Shown here: positions 17,943 to 26,313 of the stretch, piece by piece
Numbering within the stretch: position 1 is the stretch's first letter
How the letters are laid out: each line of letters starts with the position of its first letter
Assembly (NCBI GenBank): GCA_000720805.1
Contig: JODI01000079.1
Coordinates: 8,282-72,281, forward strand
Length of the DNA stretch: 64,000 nucleotides
Source of the DNA: Streptomyces violaceoruber
GTDB lineage: Bacteria; Actinomycetota; Actinomycetes; Streptomycetales; Streptomycetaceae
Reading direction: 5' to 3'
Made by a program: the position numbers and the translations under genes
Notes under the pieces: model-generated
Told to the model about the DNA's origin: nothing
Databases searched by the model: none
The model's input: the letters and a program-made list of their open reading frames with translations, nothing else

Positions 17943-18992
17943 ATGAACTCCTCCTTGAAGAGCACAGCAGCGTCCGGCCGTTCCGGCATCCCTCGTACCG
18001 GCCTGGAGGCCCGGCTTGTCGCACGGCCTGACGGGTTCCCAGCTCCCGACGACTTCGAGATCACCGTGGTCACCGTCCCGGATCCGGCACCGGGCCAGGT
18101 TCTTGTCCGTAACCTGTTCATGTCGCTCGATCCCGGCATGCTCATGTTGATGGAGGGTGAGTCCGGCCTGCCGATGCCGGGGTACGAGGTCGGTGAGGTG
18201 ATGTACGGGGACGCCATCGGTGAGGTGATCGCCTCGGCGGATCCGTCACTGGGTGAAGGAGACCTGGTGGTACACCGGCTGGGCTGGCGGGAGTACGCCG
18301 TGGCCCGGGCCGGAGTGTTCCGCCGCGTCGACAAGGACGCCTACCCGACCCCCTCCATGCACCTGGGTTTCGGACTGGTCGCCTATGCCGGGCTCATGGA
18401 CGCGGCGGAGCTGCGACCGGGCGACACCGTCTTTGTCTCCAGCGCGGCGGGGGCGACGGGCAGCATGGCCGGGCAGATCGCCCGGCTCAAGGGAGCGGCC
18501 CGGGTGATCGGCAGTGCCGGATCGCGGGAGAAGGTCGCCCATCTGACCGGGACGCTCGGTTTCGACGCGGCGTTCGACTATCACGACGGCCCCGTCCTGG
18601 ACCGGCTGCGCGAAGCCGCTCCTGACGGTATCGACGTCTATTTCGACAACGTGGGGGGCGAGCAGCTGCGGGCCGCGATCGAGGTCATGAACGTCCATGG
18701 CCGCATCGCCGTCTGCGGAGCCCTCAACCGGCAGAGCAAGGCCGGCCCCGACGAACGCCCCGGCGACATGCTGAGCGTCCTCGGCAAACGCCTGACCATC
18801 CGTGGCTTCACCCTGTGGGACCACCTGGAGCGGGCCGCGGAGTTCGGCACGCAGTTCCGTGGCTGGCTGCGCGAGGGATCGATCGTGTACGACGAGACGG
18901 TGATCGACGGACTGGCGAACGCCCCGCAGGCGCTCCTCGATCTCGTCCGCGGCGAGTACACCGGGAAGACGGTGGTCCGGCTCGGGAGTTGA
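17943..18992 (+). CDS. NADP-dependent MDR oxidoreductase (leukotriene B4 12-hydroxydehydrogenase type)
   Basis: 349 residues without zinc ligands. The N-terminal LVRNLFMSLDPGMLM and the cofactor motif VFVSSAAGATGSMAGQIARLKG, together with IDVYFDNVGGEQLRAAI, mark the alkenal/one oxidoreductase (PTGR) group that reduces alpha,beta-unsaturated carbonyls with NADPH. ATG 17943 follows a MerR-type promoter. The next gene is a MerR regulator, so the pair probably forms a reactive-electrophile response. Confidence 0.9.
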   Translation: MNSSLKSTAASGRSGIPRTGLEARLVARPDGFPAPDDFEITVVTVPDPAPGQVLVRNLFMSLDPGMLMLMEGESGLPMPGYEVGEVMYGDAIGEVIASADPSLGEGDLVVHRLGWREYAVARAGVFRRVDKDAYPTPSMHLGFGLVAYAGLMDAAELRPGDTVFVSSAAGATGSMAGQIARLKGAARVIGSAGSREKVAHLTGTLGFDAAFDYHDGPVLDRLREAAPDGIDVYFDNVGGEQLRAAIEVMNVHGRIAVCGALNRQSKAGPDERPGDMLSVLGKRLTIRGFTLWDHLERAAEFGTQFRGWLREGSIVYDETVIDGLANAPQALLDLVRGEYTGKTVVRLGS

Positions 18993-19046
18993 CCCTGACG
19001 TATACGTGAAGCCTTACAACTGGCTCGGACGACAACTGGCTCGGAG
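18989..19046 (+). promoter_or_regulatory. autoregulatory MerR-type promoter and leader repeats
   Basis: TTGACC at 18989 is 20 bp from TACAAC (19015-19020), with the palindrome ACGTATACGT in the spacer. The leader then contains a direct repeat acaactggctcgga at 19017-19030 and 19033-19046, ending in the GGAGG of the merR-like gene. Confidence 0.5.
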
Positions 19047-19055
19047 GTGGCTGCG

Positions 19056-19448
19056 ATGCTGATCGGTGAACTTGCGGCGCAGGCGGGGACCACGACCCGC
19101 GCCCTGCGCTACTACGAGGAGCAGGGCCTGCTGGAGTCCGACCGGACCCGGGCGGGGTATCGCACGTACAAGCCGGGCGCGGTGGCCCGGGTCCACAACA
19201 TCCGCGACCTGCTGGCGTCCGGGTTCACCGTCGAGGACGTGAAGTCGTTCGTGCGCTACCTCGACACCGATCTGCCCGATGTGTTCAAGTACTCGCCGGT
19301 GTGCGCCGACGGCTACACCGTCGGCGCGCAACGGGTCGCCGAGCTCGAGGAACGCATCGCGGCCCTCAGCAGGATGCGCGACACTCTCGTCCGTCGGATG
19401 CCCTGGCTGTCAGCGCGCGGCGACACCGCGGACGAGCGGGCCGCCTGA
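19056..19448 (+). CDS. MerR family transcriptional regulator
   Basis: 130 residues. The winged-helix start MLIGELAAQAGTTTRALRYYEEQGLL is textbook MerR; the C-terminal half is a dimerisation helix (VAELEERIAALSRMRDTLV) with a single cysteine in KYSPVCADGY. It probably activates the upstream MDR oxidoreductase and itself, since both promoters have 20-bp spacers with dyads. ATG 19056 has GGAGG eight bases upstream. Confidence 0.93.
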   Translation: MLIGELAAQAGTTTRALRYYEEQGLLESDRTRAGYRTYKPGAVARVHNIRDLLASGFTVEDVKSFVRYLDTDLPDVFKYSPVCADGYTVGAQRVAELEERIAALSRMRDTLVRRMPWLSARGDTADERAA

Positions 19449-19498
19449 TCCGGGCCGGTGGCGCAGCCCGCGCTCCGGTGACACCGTCACGGACCTTT

Positions 19499-19514
19499 CA
19501 GGCGGAAACGCCTG
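19499..19514. terminator. short hairpin with GAAA loop after merR
   Basis: CAGGCG-gaaa-CGCCTG is a perfect 6-bp stem about 50 bp past the merR stop. It may be a weak terminator; the rest of the 294-bp gap shows no gene. Confidence 0.4.
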
Positions 19515-19742
19515 GGATACCGACGGTCGCTGAGACGTCGGGTAAGGGAATCGTGAGTTTCCTGCGCGCAGGCCGCACGGGACAGCCGACGGCGCCCCGA
19601 TCCCGGCGGACAGCCGTGCAGGCCGGACGATAAGGTCGGGCCCTACGATGAGGTCACCCCCACGCTTTCCACCGAAACCTGACGGCGACATGGTGAGAGC
19701 GACGCCTCTACCGACGACGAGACGACCTGCGAAGGACCTGAA

Positions 19743-20564
19743 GTGAATATCCGCTCCCTCACTAGAGGCGACGGCGTGGTGATCGGAGCAGCGGTATTGC
19801 TGTTGATCGCGTCGTTCCTCGACATCTACTCGGCCGACGGAGCCCCGGACAGCTACGACTTCCCCAACGCCTGGGCAAGCGGTCCGGTCCTGATGGGTGT
19901 CGTGCTGGCGGGCATCTTCGGCGCCGCGCTCGTCGTCCTGTCCCGGGGCCTGCCCCAGATGCCGAAGCCGCTCGGCCTCGATCTCGGCCAGTTCGGGGTC
20001 GCGTTGACGGTCTTCGCCGCGTGGAGCGCGCTCGGGAACGTCTTCGACCCGGCCGGCGGCTTCGACAACATGCCGGGCGTCGACAACGACAGCCTGAACG
20101 CCGGCGTCGGTCTGATCCTGATGCTGATCGCCACCCTGGTCATGGCGGCCGCGGCCGTCGCCGGTCCTCTCGTCCCGGCCCTGAAGGGCGCCCTCGTCCC
20201 CGCCCCCAAGCCCGCCGCCCCGCAGCCCTACGGCGCCCAGCCCCCCGGTGGTTACGGCTACCCGGGCGCCCCGCAGCCGGGTCAGCCCTACGGCGGTCAG
20301 CCGCAGCCGGGTCAGCCCTACGGCGCCCACCCGCAGCAGGCGCAGGCCCCCCAGCCGCCGGCGCAGGAGTTCTCGCCGTTCTGGTTCGCCGTACCGGTGC
20401 CGCGTCCGCTGTTCGCGGAGGACGGTTCGACGGCGCCGATCGCCGAACTCGCCCCCGGTACCTGGTACCTCGCGGTCGAGCAGCGCGGTCAGGCGCTGGT
20501 CGCGCAGACGCAGGACGGTCGCCGTGGCGTGCTGCAGGACACCAGCGGGATCCAGCGCGGCTGA
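19743..20564 (+). CDS. four-span membrane protein with Pro/Gly/Tyr/Gln-rich linker (possibly DUF5336)
   Basis: 273 residues. About four hydrophobic spans (residues 13-30, 48-66, 80-98, 120-145) are followed by a repetitive linker with PYGAQPPGGYGYPGAP and PGQPYGGQPQ, then a folded C-terminal ~65 residues (FWFAVPVPRPLF ... ELAPGTWYLAVEQRG). GTG 19743 follows GAAGGA. The architecture fits the DUF5336 group as I recall it; no function is known. A hairpin follows the gene. Confidence 0.8.
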   Translation: MNIRSLTRGDGVVIGAAVLLLIASFLDIYSADGAPDSYDFPNAWASGPVLMGVVLAGIFGAALVVLSRGLPQMPKPLGLDLGQFGVALTVFAAWSALGNVFDPAGGFDNMPGVDNDSLNAGVGLILMLIATLVMAAAAVAGPLVPALKGALVPAPKPAAPQPYGAQPPGGYGYPGAPQPGQPYGGQPQPGQPYGAHPQQAQAPQPPAQEFSPFWFAVPVPRPLFAEDGSTAPIAELAPGTWYLAVEQRGQALVAQTQDGRRGVLQDTSGIQRG

Positions 20565-20613
20565 GGAAAGCGGGTCCGCCGGTCAGCGGAGCAGCGGGTC
20601 TGTCGACGCGTGT

Positions 20614-20645
20614 ACGGCCCCTCGCCCTTCCGGGCGGGGGGCCGT
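20614..20645 (+). terminator. GC-rich hairpin terminator
   Basis: acggcccctcgccc (20614-20627) pairs with 20632-20645 around a TTCC loop, with a single wobble, about 50 bp after the stop of the preceding membrane protein gene. Confidence 0.75.
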
Positions 20646-20711
20646 TGTCGTACAGTCGCAGCCCGTGACTGACGTGACGTCAGAACCCGGTTCGGGCATT
20701 TTGGAGGGCGT

Positions 20712-21722
20712 ATGCGGCTCGGGCTCGCACTCGGCTACTGGGGCCGCGGTCCCGGCGCGGACCATGTGACGCTGGCGCGGGAGGCGGAGCGGCTCGGCTA
20801 CGACTCCGTGTGGACCGCCGAGTCCTGGGGCTCGGACGCGTTCACCCCGCTCACCTGGATCGCCGCGCAGACCTCGAGGATCAGACTGGGTACGGCGGTT
20901 GCCCAGATGGCGGCCCGGTCCCCGACCACCACCGCCATGCACGCCCTCACTCTGGACCATCTCTCCGGCGGCCGGATGATGCTGGGGCTCGGCCTGTCCG
21001 GCCCGCAGGTGGTCGAGGGCTGGTACGGGCGGCCGTTCCCCAAGTCGCCGCTGACCGCGACCCGGGAGTACGTCGACGTCGTGCGGCAGGTGCTGCGGCG
21101 CGAGGCGCCGGTGGAACTGGACGGACGTTTCCACCCCCTCCCCTATCGCGGCCCGGACGCCACGGGACTGGGCAAACCCCTCAAGTCCATCACCCACCCC
21201 CTGCGCTCCACGCTCCCCGTCCTGCTCGGCGCGGAGGGCCCGAAGAACGTGGCCCAGACGACCCGGATCGCGGACGGCTGGCTGCCGCTGTACTGGTCAC
21301 CGACCCGCCCCGAGGCGTACGGCGACGCGGTGGGCGATCTCCCGGACGGCTTCCTGGTCGCGCCCATGGCCCAGGTCCGGGTCTGCGACGACGTCTCGGA
21401 AGGGCTGCTGCCCGTCAAGGCGATGCTCGGCTTCTACATCGGCGGGATGGGCCACGCGGCCCGCAACTTCCACGCCGATCTCATGGGGCGCATGGGGTAC
21501 GAGGAGCAGGCCCGGCGGATCCAGGAGCTGTTCCTGTCCGGCCGCCGCGAGGAGGCCGTGCTCGCCGTACCGGACGCCTTCGCCGACGAGATCTCGCTGG
21601 TCGGTCCGCGTGAACGCATCGCCGAACGGCTGGAGTCGTGGCGCAAGGGCCCGGTGACGGACCTGCTGGCGCTGGCACCGGACCCGCGGACCCTGCGGGT
21701 GCTGGCGGAGCTCAACTCCTAG
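20712..21722 (+). CDS. LLM-class F420-dependent oxidoreductase
   Basis: 336 residues of the luciferase-like monooxygenase fold: LGYWGRGPGADHVTLAREAERLGYDSVW at the start, RIRLGTAVAQMAARSP and MMLGLGLSGPQVVEGW follow the F420-reductase subgroup (lengths and spacing as in mycobacterial and Streptomyces homologues). It should transfer hydride from F420H2 or to F420; the substrate is unknown. ATG 20712 has GGAGGG four to five bases upstream. Confidence 0.9.
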   Translation: MRLGLALGYWGRGPGADHVTLAREAERLGYDSVWTAESWGSDAFTPLTWIAAQTSRIRLGTAVAQMAARSPTTTAMHALTLDHLSGGRMMLGLGLSGPQVVEGWYGRPFPKSPLTATREYVDVVRQVLRREAPVELDGRFHPLPYRGPDATGLGKPLKSITHPLRSTLPVLLGAEGPKNVAQTTRIADGWLPLYWSPTRPEAYGDAVGDLPDGFLVAPMAQVRVCDDVSEGLLPVKAMLGFYIGGMGHAARNFHADLMGRMGYEEQARRIQELFLSGRREEAVLAVPDAFADEISLVGPRERIAERLESWRKGPVTDLLALAPDPRTLRVLAELNS

Positions 21723-21734
21723 GGCCGCGGGCGT

Positions 21735-22511
21735 TCAGTGGAAGACGGACACCGGGTCCAGCGTCAGCTCCCCCGTCGCACCGTTCCAGACGCGCACCCG
21801 GCCGAGGCAGGTGGCCGGGAACTCGCCCTCCGCGTAGTCCTCGACCCGGAACTCCTCGCGGACCCAGTTTTCCCTGCAGGTGATCCTCACTCGCGCGGGC
21901 GTCTCGCCCGGCCCGTAGCGGGCCTGCAGCACCACGCCGCCACCGTCCGCCCGGCGGGCCGTGAACAGGCCGGTCACCAGCACGAAATCCGATCGCACGG
22001 CGGTCAGCGGGGCCTTCGCCCCGTCCGGCGCGGTCCGCAGCGTCCTGGCGAGCGCCCGGTTGGTGTCCAGCCGCCCGGTGGCGAGGTCGGCGTCCACCAC
22101 CCAGTCCCGTGCCCGCAGCTTCTCCATGATCAGGCTCAGCGCCTTCATGGGGGTGTTCTGCTCCAGGTACTCGACCACGCGTTCCTTGGTCGCGTCGTGC
22201 CGCACGTCGCCGCCGCCGGTGCCGAACCGGGCGAACATCCCCAGCCCGCGCACGGTGGCGACCTTGTCGGCGACCGCCATCTCCCCGGCGTTGGGGATGC
22301 CGTGCGTGTCGGCGATGTCCTTGACCCACGTCTCGTTGACGTAGATGCACATGCCGGAGATCACCGGCCGGTCACCCCGGCGCCGTCCCCGCGGCAGCCC
22401 CCAGCCCGCCACGGCGTGCTGGAGCAGCACGCCCAGGCACGCCGCCGTGACGGCCCACACGGCCATCCACGGCCACCAAAGGCTCCACCACTGACTGTCA
22501 ATGACACCCAC
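21735..22511 (-). CDS. single-span membrane protein of a VWA/solute-binding operon
   Basis: 258 residues: a membrane span at about residues 12-32 and then a ~220-residue domain without recognised motifs (GDVRHDATKERVVEYLEQNTPMKALSL). The GTG start at 22511 lies inside the end of the VWA lipoprotein gene (14-bp overlap) with AAGGAG five bases upstream, so translation is coupled. It is the third gene of a three-gene operon; no function can be assigned. Confidence 0.78.
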   Translation of the reverse strand: MGVIDSQWWSLWWPWMAVWAVTAACLGVLLQHAVAGWGLPRGRRRGDRPVISGMCIYVNETWVKDIADTHGIPNAGEMAVADKVATVRGLGMFARFGTGGGDVRHDATKERVVEYLEQNTPMKALSLIMEKLRARDWVVDADLATGRLDTNRALARTLRTAPDGAKAPLTAVRSDFVLVTGLFTARRADGGGVVLQARYGPGETPARVRITCRENWVREEFRVEDYAEGEFPATCLGRVRVWNGATGELTLDPVSVFH

Positions 22512-24075
22512 GGATCTCCTTGAACGCGTCGGAGAGCGAGGAACGGTCGGCGTCGACCACGCGGCCGCCGGTCGCCGCGGCCGCCCTGCGCAGGGCGGCT
22601 ACGTCGGCCTCGCCGAAATGGACGGCGAAGGTGGGCACTTCGCGGGCGTCGGCCCCGAGCCCGCGGTACCGGCGCAGGAACTCCTCGTAGCCGAGCCCCG
22701 CGTTGTTCTCGCCGTCCGTCATCAGCACGACGGAGACGGGTCGTTCGGGCTCGTCGCGTACGGCCTCGGCGGCGACCCGGTAGCCCTCGTCGAGGGCGGA
22801 CCAGACGGCGGTGGAGTCGTCGAAGCCGCCGTCCGCCACGATCCTGTCGAGGGTACGCAGGTCGCCGTCACCGCGGACGGTCACCGTGCGCTCCTCCAGC
22901 ACTCGCCCGCCGAAGCGGACCACCGTCAGCCGTTCCCCCCGGTAGAAGCGGGCGAACTTGCCGGTGGAGGTGGGGTCGGCGCCGCTGAGCCCGGCGAACG
23001 CGGCCCGCAGGCCGGCGATCCGGGTTCCGCGCATCGAGCCGGAGAAGTCGAGCAGGAACACCACCTGGTCGGCGGTGTGCCGGGCGGGGTCCCCGTAGTC
23101 GGCGACCAGCCGTTCCACGACCGGCAGCCGGTCGGGGAAGGACAGCGCGTTGCCGACCGCCGCCCGAAGCGGCCGGGCCGGCCGCACGTCCTGGTTCACC
23201 GGGCGCCGCCAGGTGCGCTCCATCAGCTCGCGCTGTACGTCGGCCCCGAGCAGCCAGTCGACCACCTTGCGGTACGCGGGCCGCTCCCGGGTGTTGAGCA
23301 GGAGCAGCGGGAAGTCGGACAGCACCATGCCGTCCTCGGGGTGGACGATCTCCAGGGGCGCGCGCGGCTTCCCCGTGGCGTTCAGTGACAGCAGTTCGGA
23401 CTCGTGGGCGATCAGTGCGTCGGCCCGGTCCTGATGGTCCAGGTACGTGTCGACCAGGTCGCGGGAGCTCGCGCCGGTGATGGTCTGGCCGGAGCGGAAG
23501 CCGCGCAACCGGTCGCAGGACACGTCCTGTTCGCGCAGTGCGCTGCCGGTCGCGGCGGCAGCGGTGGCGACGCCGACCAGGGCCGCCCGCCCGGTGTCGC
23601 TGGTGCGCGGGTCGGCCATCCCGAAGCGTACGGTGCCGTCGGCGGCGGCGTCCGCGATGTCCGCCCACGAGAGGTGGCCGCCGGGCACGCGGGACCGCAG
23701 GGTGCGCGCGGCCTCGGGGGTGAGGCCGACCACCACGGGAGAGCGCATGATCGCGGTCGACTCGGGCCGGGCCGCGGTGCCGCCGGACTCCTGGAGCCGC
23801 AGCAGGTACGAGCGGTCGGAGGCGGGCCAGGCCAGGTCGTACCGCGTGCCCCGCGCCTCGGAGAGGTCCGCTGTCGCCTTGTACTCGATGTCCAGCCGGA
23901 CCCCCGTTTCCTCCTCCAGCTCGCCCAACAACGGTTGCAGATCGGCGAGTTCGGGGCTGGCCAGGACCCGCAGGGTGACGTCCTCCTGGTTCCGCGTGCA
24001 GGAGGCGAGGGCGGCGAGCAGGGTCAGGGCGAGACAGGCGGTGAGAACAGGCGCGTATCGCCCCCCGGGCCTCAT
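22498..24075 (-). CDS. lipoprotein with solute-binding-like and VWA domains
   Basis: 525 residues. Lipobox LAALASC puts the lipidated cysteine at residue 26. Residues ~35-320 look like a bacterial extracellular solute-binding domain (VTLRVLASPELADLQPLLGE). The C-terminal ~190 residues are a von Willebrand A domain with the metal site DFSGSMRG, the conserved Thr in FDDSTAVW and MTDGENN. Such proteins bind or sense a partner outside the membrane. ATG 24075 overlaps the stop of the preceding gene (ATGA). Exact role unknown. Confidence 0.88.
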   Translation of the reverse strand: MRPGGRYAPVLTACLALTLLAALASCTRNQEDVTLRVLASPELADLQPLLGELEEETGVRLDIEYKATADLSEARGTRYDLAWPASDRSYLLRLQESGGTAARPESTAIMRSPVVVGLTPEAARTLRSRVPGGHLSWADIADAAADGTVRFGMADPRTSDTGRAALVGVATAAAATGSALREQDVSCDRLRGFRSGQTITGASSRDLVDTYLDHQDRADALIAHESELLSLNATGKPRAPLEIVHPEDGMVLSDFPLLLLNTRERPAYRKVVDWLLGADVQRELMERTWRRPVNQDVRPARPLRAAVGNALSFPDRLPVVERLVADYGDPARHTADQVVFLLDFSGSMRGTRIAGLRAAFAGLSGADPTSTGKFARFYRGERLTVVRFGGRVLEERTVTVRGDGDLRTLDRIVADGGFDDSTAVWSALDEGYRVAAEAVRDEPERPVSVVLMTDGENNAGLGYEEFLRRYRGLGADAREVPTFAVHFGEADVAALRRAAAATGGRVVDADRSSLSDAFKEIRGCH

Positions 24076-25472
24076 GGGGCGTCCAGTACGGGCGGCGGGC
24101 AGTTGCCCACGTAGTTGATGATCTCCTGCAGGACGTCCAGTTCGGGTTCGTACACCTTGGTCTGGTCGCGGTTCGGTGTCGGGACCTGTATGCCGTGATC
24201 GCCCAGGTAGGAGTTGAGCTGCTCACTGGTGCCGTCCTCGCCGGAGGAGCGGACCCGGAAGCCCAGCTCGATCGCTCGCCGCCGCAGTTCGGGGTCCCTC
24301 TCGATCAGGTCGACCAGCCTGTCGCCCTTGCCGCTGAGCGAGATGAGCTGCGGCTCGGTGAGGGCGTAGGGGGTGGGATAGAGCAGCACGCGGCTGGTGT
24401 CCTGGCGGTGGTGTGCGCGCTCGTAGTCGATCTGGTGGGTCAGGTACTGGTGCTCGTAGATCAGGGAGATGGGTGCGATGCTCTCGCCCAGATCGGAGAG
24501 GTAGCTCTCGGCCTGCTCGTCGGCCCACATGCCCTGGACGTCGATGAGGGGTTTGATCCGGCGGGCGACGTCCAGGGCCTGTTGGGCCGCCTTCTTCCGG
24601 TCCGTCTGGCCCGCGCCCGGTGTGCTGCCGCGGTTCTTCACGAAGGCGAGGATGCTCAGGTAGGTGCCCGCCGCGTTGGACTCGCAGACGTTGGAGGTGC
24701 GGACCAGGACGCGGCCGCTGTTGCTGTGGGTCCCGTTCTCGTCGAAGCCGATGCCGTTCCAGGTGTCGATCCGCTCGAGCGTGCCGTCCCCGTCCTGGTC
24801 GGCGGTGTCCGGTCCGTCGTCTTCCTGTCCGTCGTCGTCCCTGCCGTCGTCGTCCCTGCCGTCGTCGTCCCGTCCGTCGTCGTCCCGTCCGTCGTCGTCC
24901 CTGCCGTCGAGCAGGCGCGTGAACTTCTCCATGTCGAGGTCGTAGTAGAGCGTCCGGCCGCCGCCGGGGGCCGGCTGCGGGCTGGCCGCGCCGGCCCGGA
25001 CCAGGGTCTCGGCGTAGTCCCGGAAGGTGCCGAGGACCAGCGGGCTGACGAAGGGCCGTACCGAACGCACCGAGCGGTCCTGCCGGTCGAGGATCAGCTT
25101 GGCCGCGGGCTGGCCCGACGGGAAGACGACATCCATGCCGCGCAGGGACTGGGTGGCGATGCCCCGGGAGCCGAGCCGGTGGATGTCGACCCGTAAGCCG
25201 TGCTTCAGCAGCAGGCGCCGCACCTCGGGGTCCCTGAAGTAGTCGGACTTGGAGGCCATCCGGGCCTCGACGGTGGTGACGATCTCGAACGGCCTCAGCG
25301 CGTTGCCCGACAGGAGCAGCGAGATCAGCCCGGTCAGGGCCAGCGGGAGCGCGACGACCACGCGCCTCGGTAATCGCCGCCGTTCCCGGTGACGGGTGGC
25401 CAGTCTCGGTTCCGCGAGGGGGCGCGGGGTCTCGGGGGCGGACGTGGCGTGAGGTCTGTCTGTGTCGGACAC
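24072..25472 (-). CDS. membrane-anchored solute-binding-like protein with Asp-rich repeats
   Basis: 466 residues. A membrane span (about 38-56) is followed by an extracytoplasmic region that resembles a substrate-binding fold (FEIVTTVEARMASKSDYFRDPEVRRLLL; GMDVVFPSGQPAAKLIL). Five DGRDD repeats sit near residue 190-215, followed at once by DQDGDGTLERID, which has the spacing of an EF-hand calcium loop. GTG 25472 is preferred because AGGAG lies five bases upstream; ATG 25505 has no such site. It heads the operon that encodes the VWA lipoprotein and the single-span protein. Confidence 0.82.
   Translation of the reverse strand: MSDTDRPHATSAPETPRPLAEPRLATRHRERRRLPRRVVVALPLALTGLISLLLSGNALRPFEIVTTVEARMASKSDYFRDPEVRRLLLKHGLRVDIHRLGSRGIATQSLRGMDVVFPSGQPAAKLILDRQDRSVRSVRPFVSPLVLGTFRDYAETLVRAGAASPQPAPGGGRTLYYDLDMEKFTRLLDGRDDDGRDDDGRDDDGRDDDGRDDDGQEDDGPDTADQDGDGTLERIDTWNGIGFDENGTHSNSGRVLVRTSNVCESNAAGTYLSILAFVKNRGSTPGAGQTDRKKAAQQALDVARRIKPLIDVQGMWADEQAESYLSDLGESIAPISLIYEHQYLTHQIDYERAHHRQDTSRVLLYPTPYALTEPQLISLSGKGDRLVDLIERDPELRRRAIELGFRVRSSGEDGTSEQLNSYLGDHGIQVPTPNRDQTKVYEPELDVLQEIINYVGNCPPPVLDAP
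24826..24906. repeat. 15-bp tandem repeat encoding D/G/R-rich segment
   Basis: Five to six copies of a 15-bp unit (ctgccgtcgtcgtcc) encode DGRDD on the minus strand. The array is in frame and directly precedes the EF-hand-like loop. Confidence 0.8.
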
Positions 25473-25674
25473 CGGCTCTCCTGCCTCTCCCGGGGGCTGG
25501 AGCATGAGCCACCATGCTCAACACCGGGCAACGGCAAAGTGAAGCATGAATGGACAGCGCTAGAAAGGGAGTTGCAGTCCCGTCGGTCTCCGGCCGGGTA
25601 CCGGTCCCGGGGCGGCCCGAGGGCGCCGGACACGGCCCTGGTTTCAAACAGGGATTCGGGGCCATCCGATAGAC

Positions 25675-26313
25675 ATGTCTCGATATCGCAGTGGCTCCAA
25701 CTCCGCGGGCACGGTCATCGCCGTCGTCGCGGACATCATGGCAGTCATCCTCGGACTGTGGATCCTGATGTACCTCCTGGACGCCAACCGGGCCAACGAC
25801 CTGGTCCAGTTCGTCCACCACGCGGCCAACTGGCTCGCCGGCTGGTCACGCGACCTGTTCACCTTCGACGAGGCCTGGGCGCGAGTCGTCGCGGGCTACG
25901 GTCTGGCCGCGGTCGTCTACCTCTTCATCGGCCACGCAATCGCCAACCGCGTCCACCGCCCGGACCCCACCACCCACGAGACAGCCAACCCGCTCGCCGG
26001 CTGGTCACGCGACCCGGGGGTCCGGGGGGAACCCCCGGAGAGCACAGCACCTTCGACGAGGCCTGGGCGCGAGTCGTCGCGGGCTACGGTCTGGCCGCGG
26101 TCGTCTACCTCTTCATCGGCCACGCAATCGCCAACCGCGTCCACCGTCCGTCAGTCGCAGCAGTCCGGGTCCAGGCCCCTGGGCAGTCGGGCGCCGCTGA
26201 AGACCGAGCAGGTCGCCTCGTCGCCGCCGAGTGCGGCGACGGCGAGGAGGAGTGAGCCGGCCGTCCAGGTGGTCAGTTCGCGGGGCCAGACGGCCTTGTC
26301 GTCGAAGACGTAG
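25675..26313 (+). CDS. small two-span membrane protein extended by a frameshifted partial duplication
   Basis: The first ~95 residues are a well-formed small membrane protein: a span at residues 11-36 (GTVIAVVADIMAVILGLWIL), then AGWSRDLFTFDEAWARVVAG and a second span VVYLFIGHAIANR. The gene then repeats part of itself: bases 25834-25855 recur at 25993-26014, and 25860-25958 recur exactly at 26048-26146, with an extra G-rich 29 bases between. The insertion shifts the frame, so the second copy is read as unrelated residues and the frame continues into the antisense of the next gene. The original stop is lost. Function unknown. Confidence 0.55.
   Translation: MSRYRSGSNSAGTVIAVVADIMAVILGLWILMYLLDANRANDLVQFVHHAANWLAGWSRDLFTFDEAWARVVAGYGLAAVVYLFIGHAIANRVHRPDPTTHETANPLAGWSRDPGVRGEPPESTAPSTRPGRESSRATVWPRSSTSSSATQSPTASTVRQSQQSGSRPLGSRAPLKTEQVASSPPSAATARRSEPAVQVVSSRGQTALSSKT
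25825..26146. repeat. partial gene duplication with a palindromic insert
   Basis: Two blocks of direct repeat: 22 bp (25834-25855 / 25993-26014, offset 159) and 99 bp, identical (25860-25958 / 26048-26146, offset 188). The 34 bases 26015-26048, including the inverted pair GGGGGT / ACCCCC, replace 5 bases of the first copy, a net gain of 29 bp. Confidence 0.85.

Noticed and set aside
24826..24906. Regular short repeats that could be mistaken for a CRISPR array
   Set aside because: Units are 15 bp, contiguous and in frame with a protein; there are no spacers.
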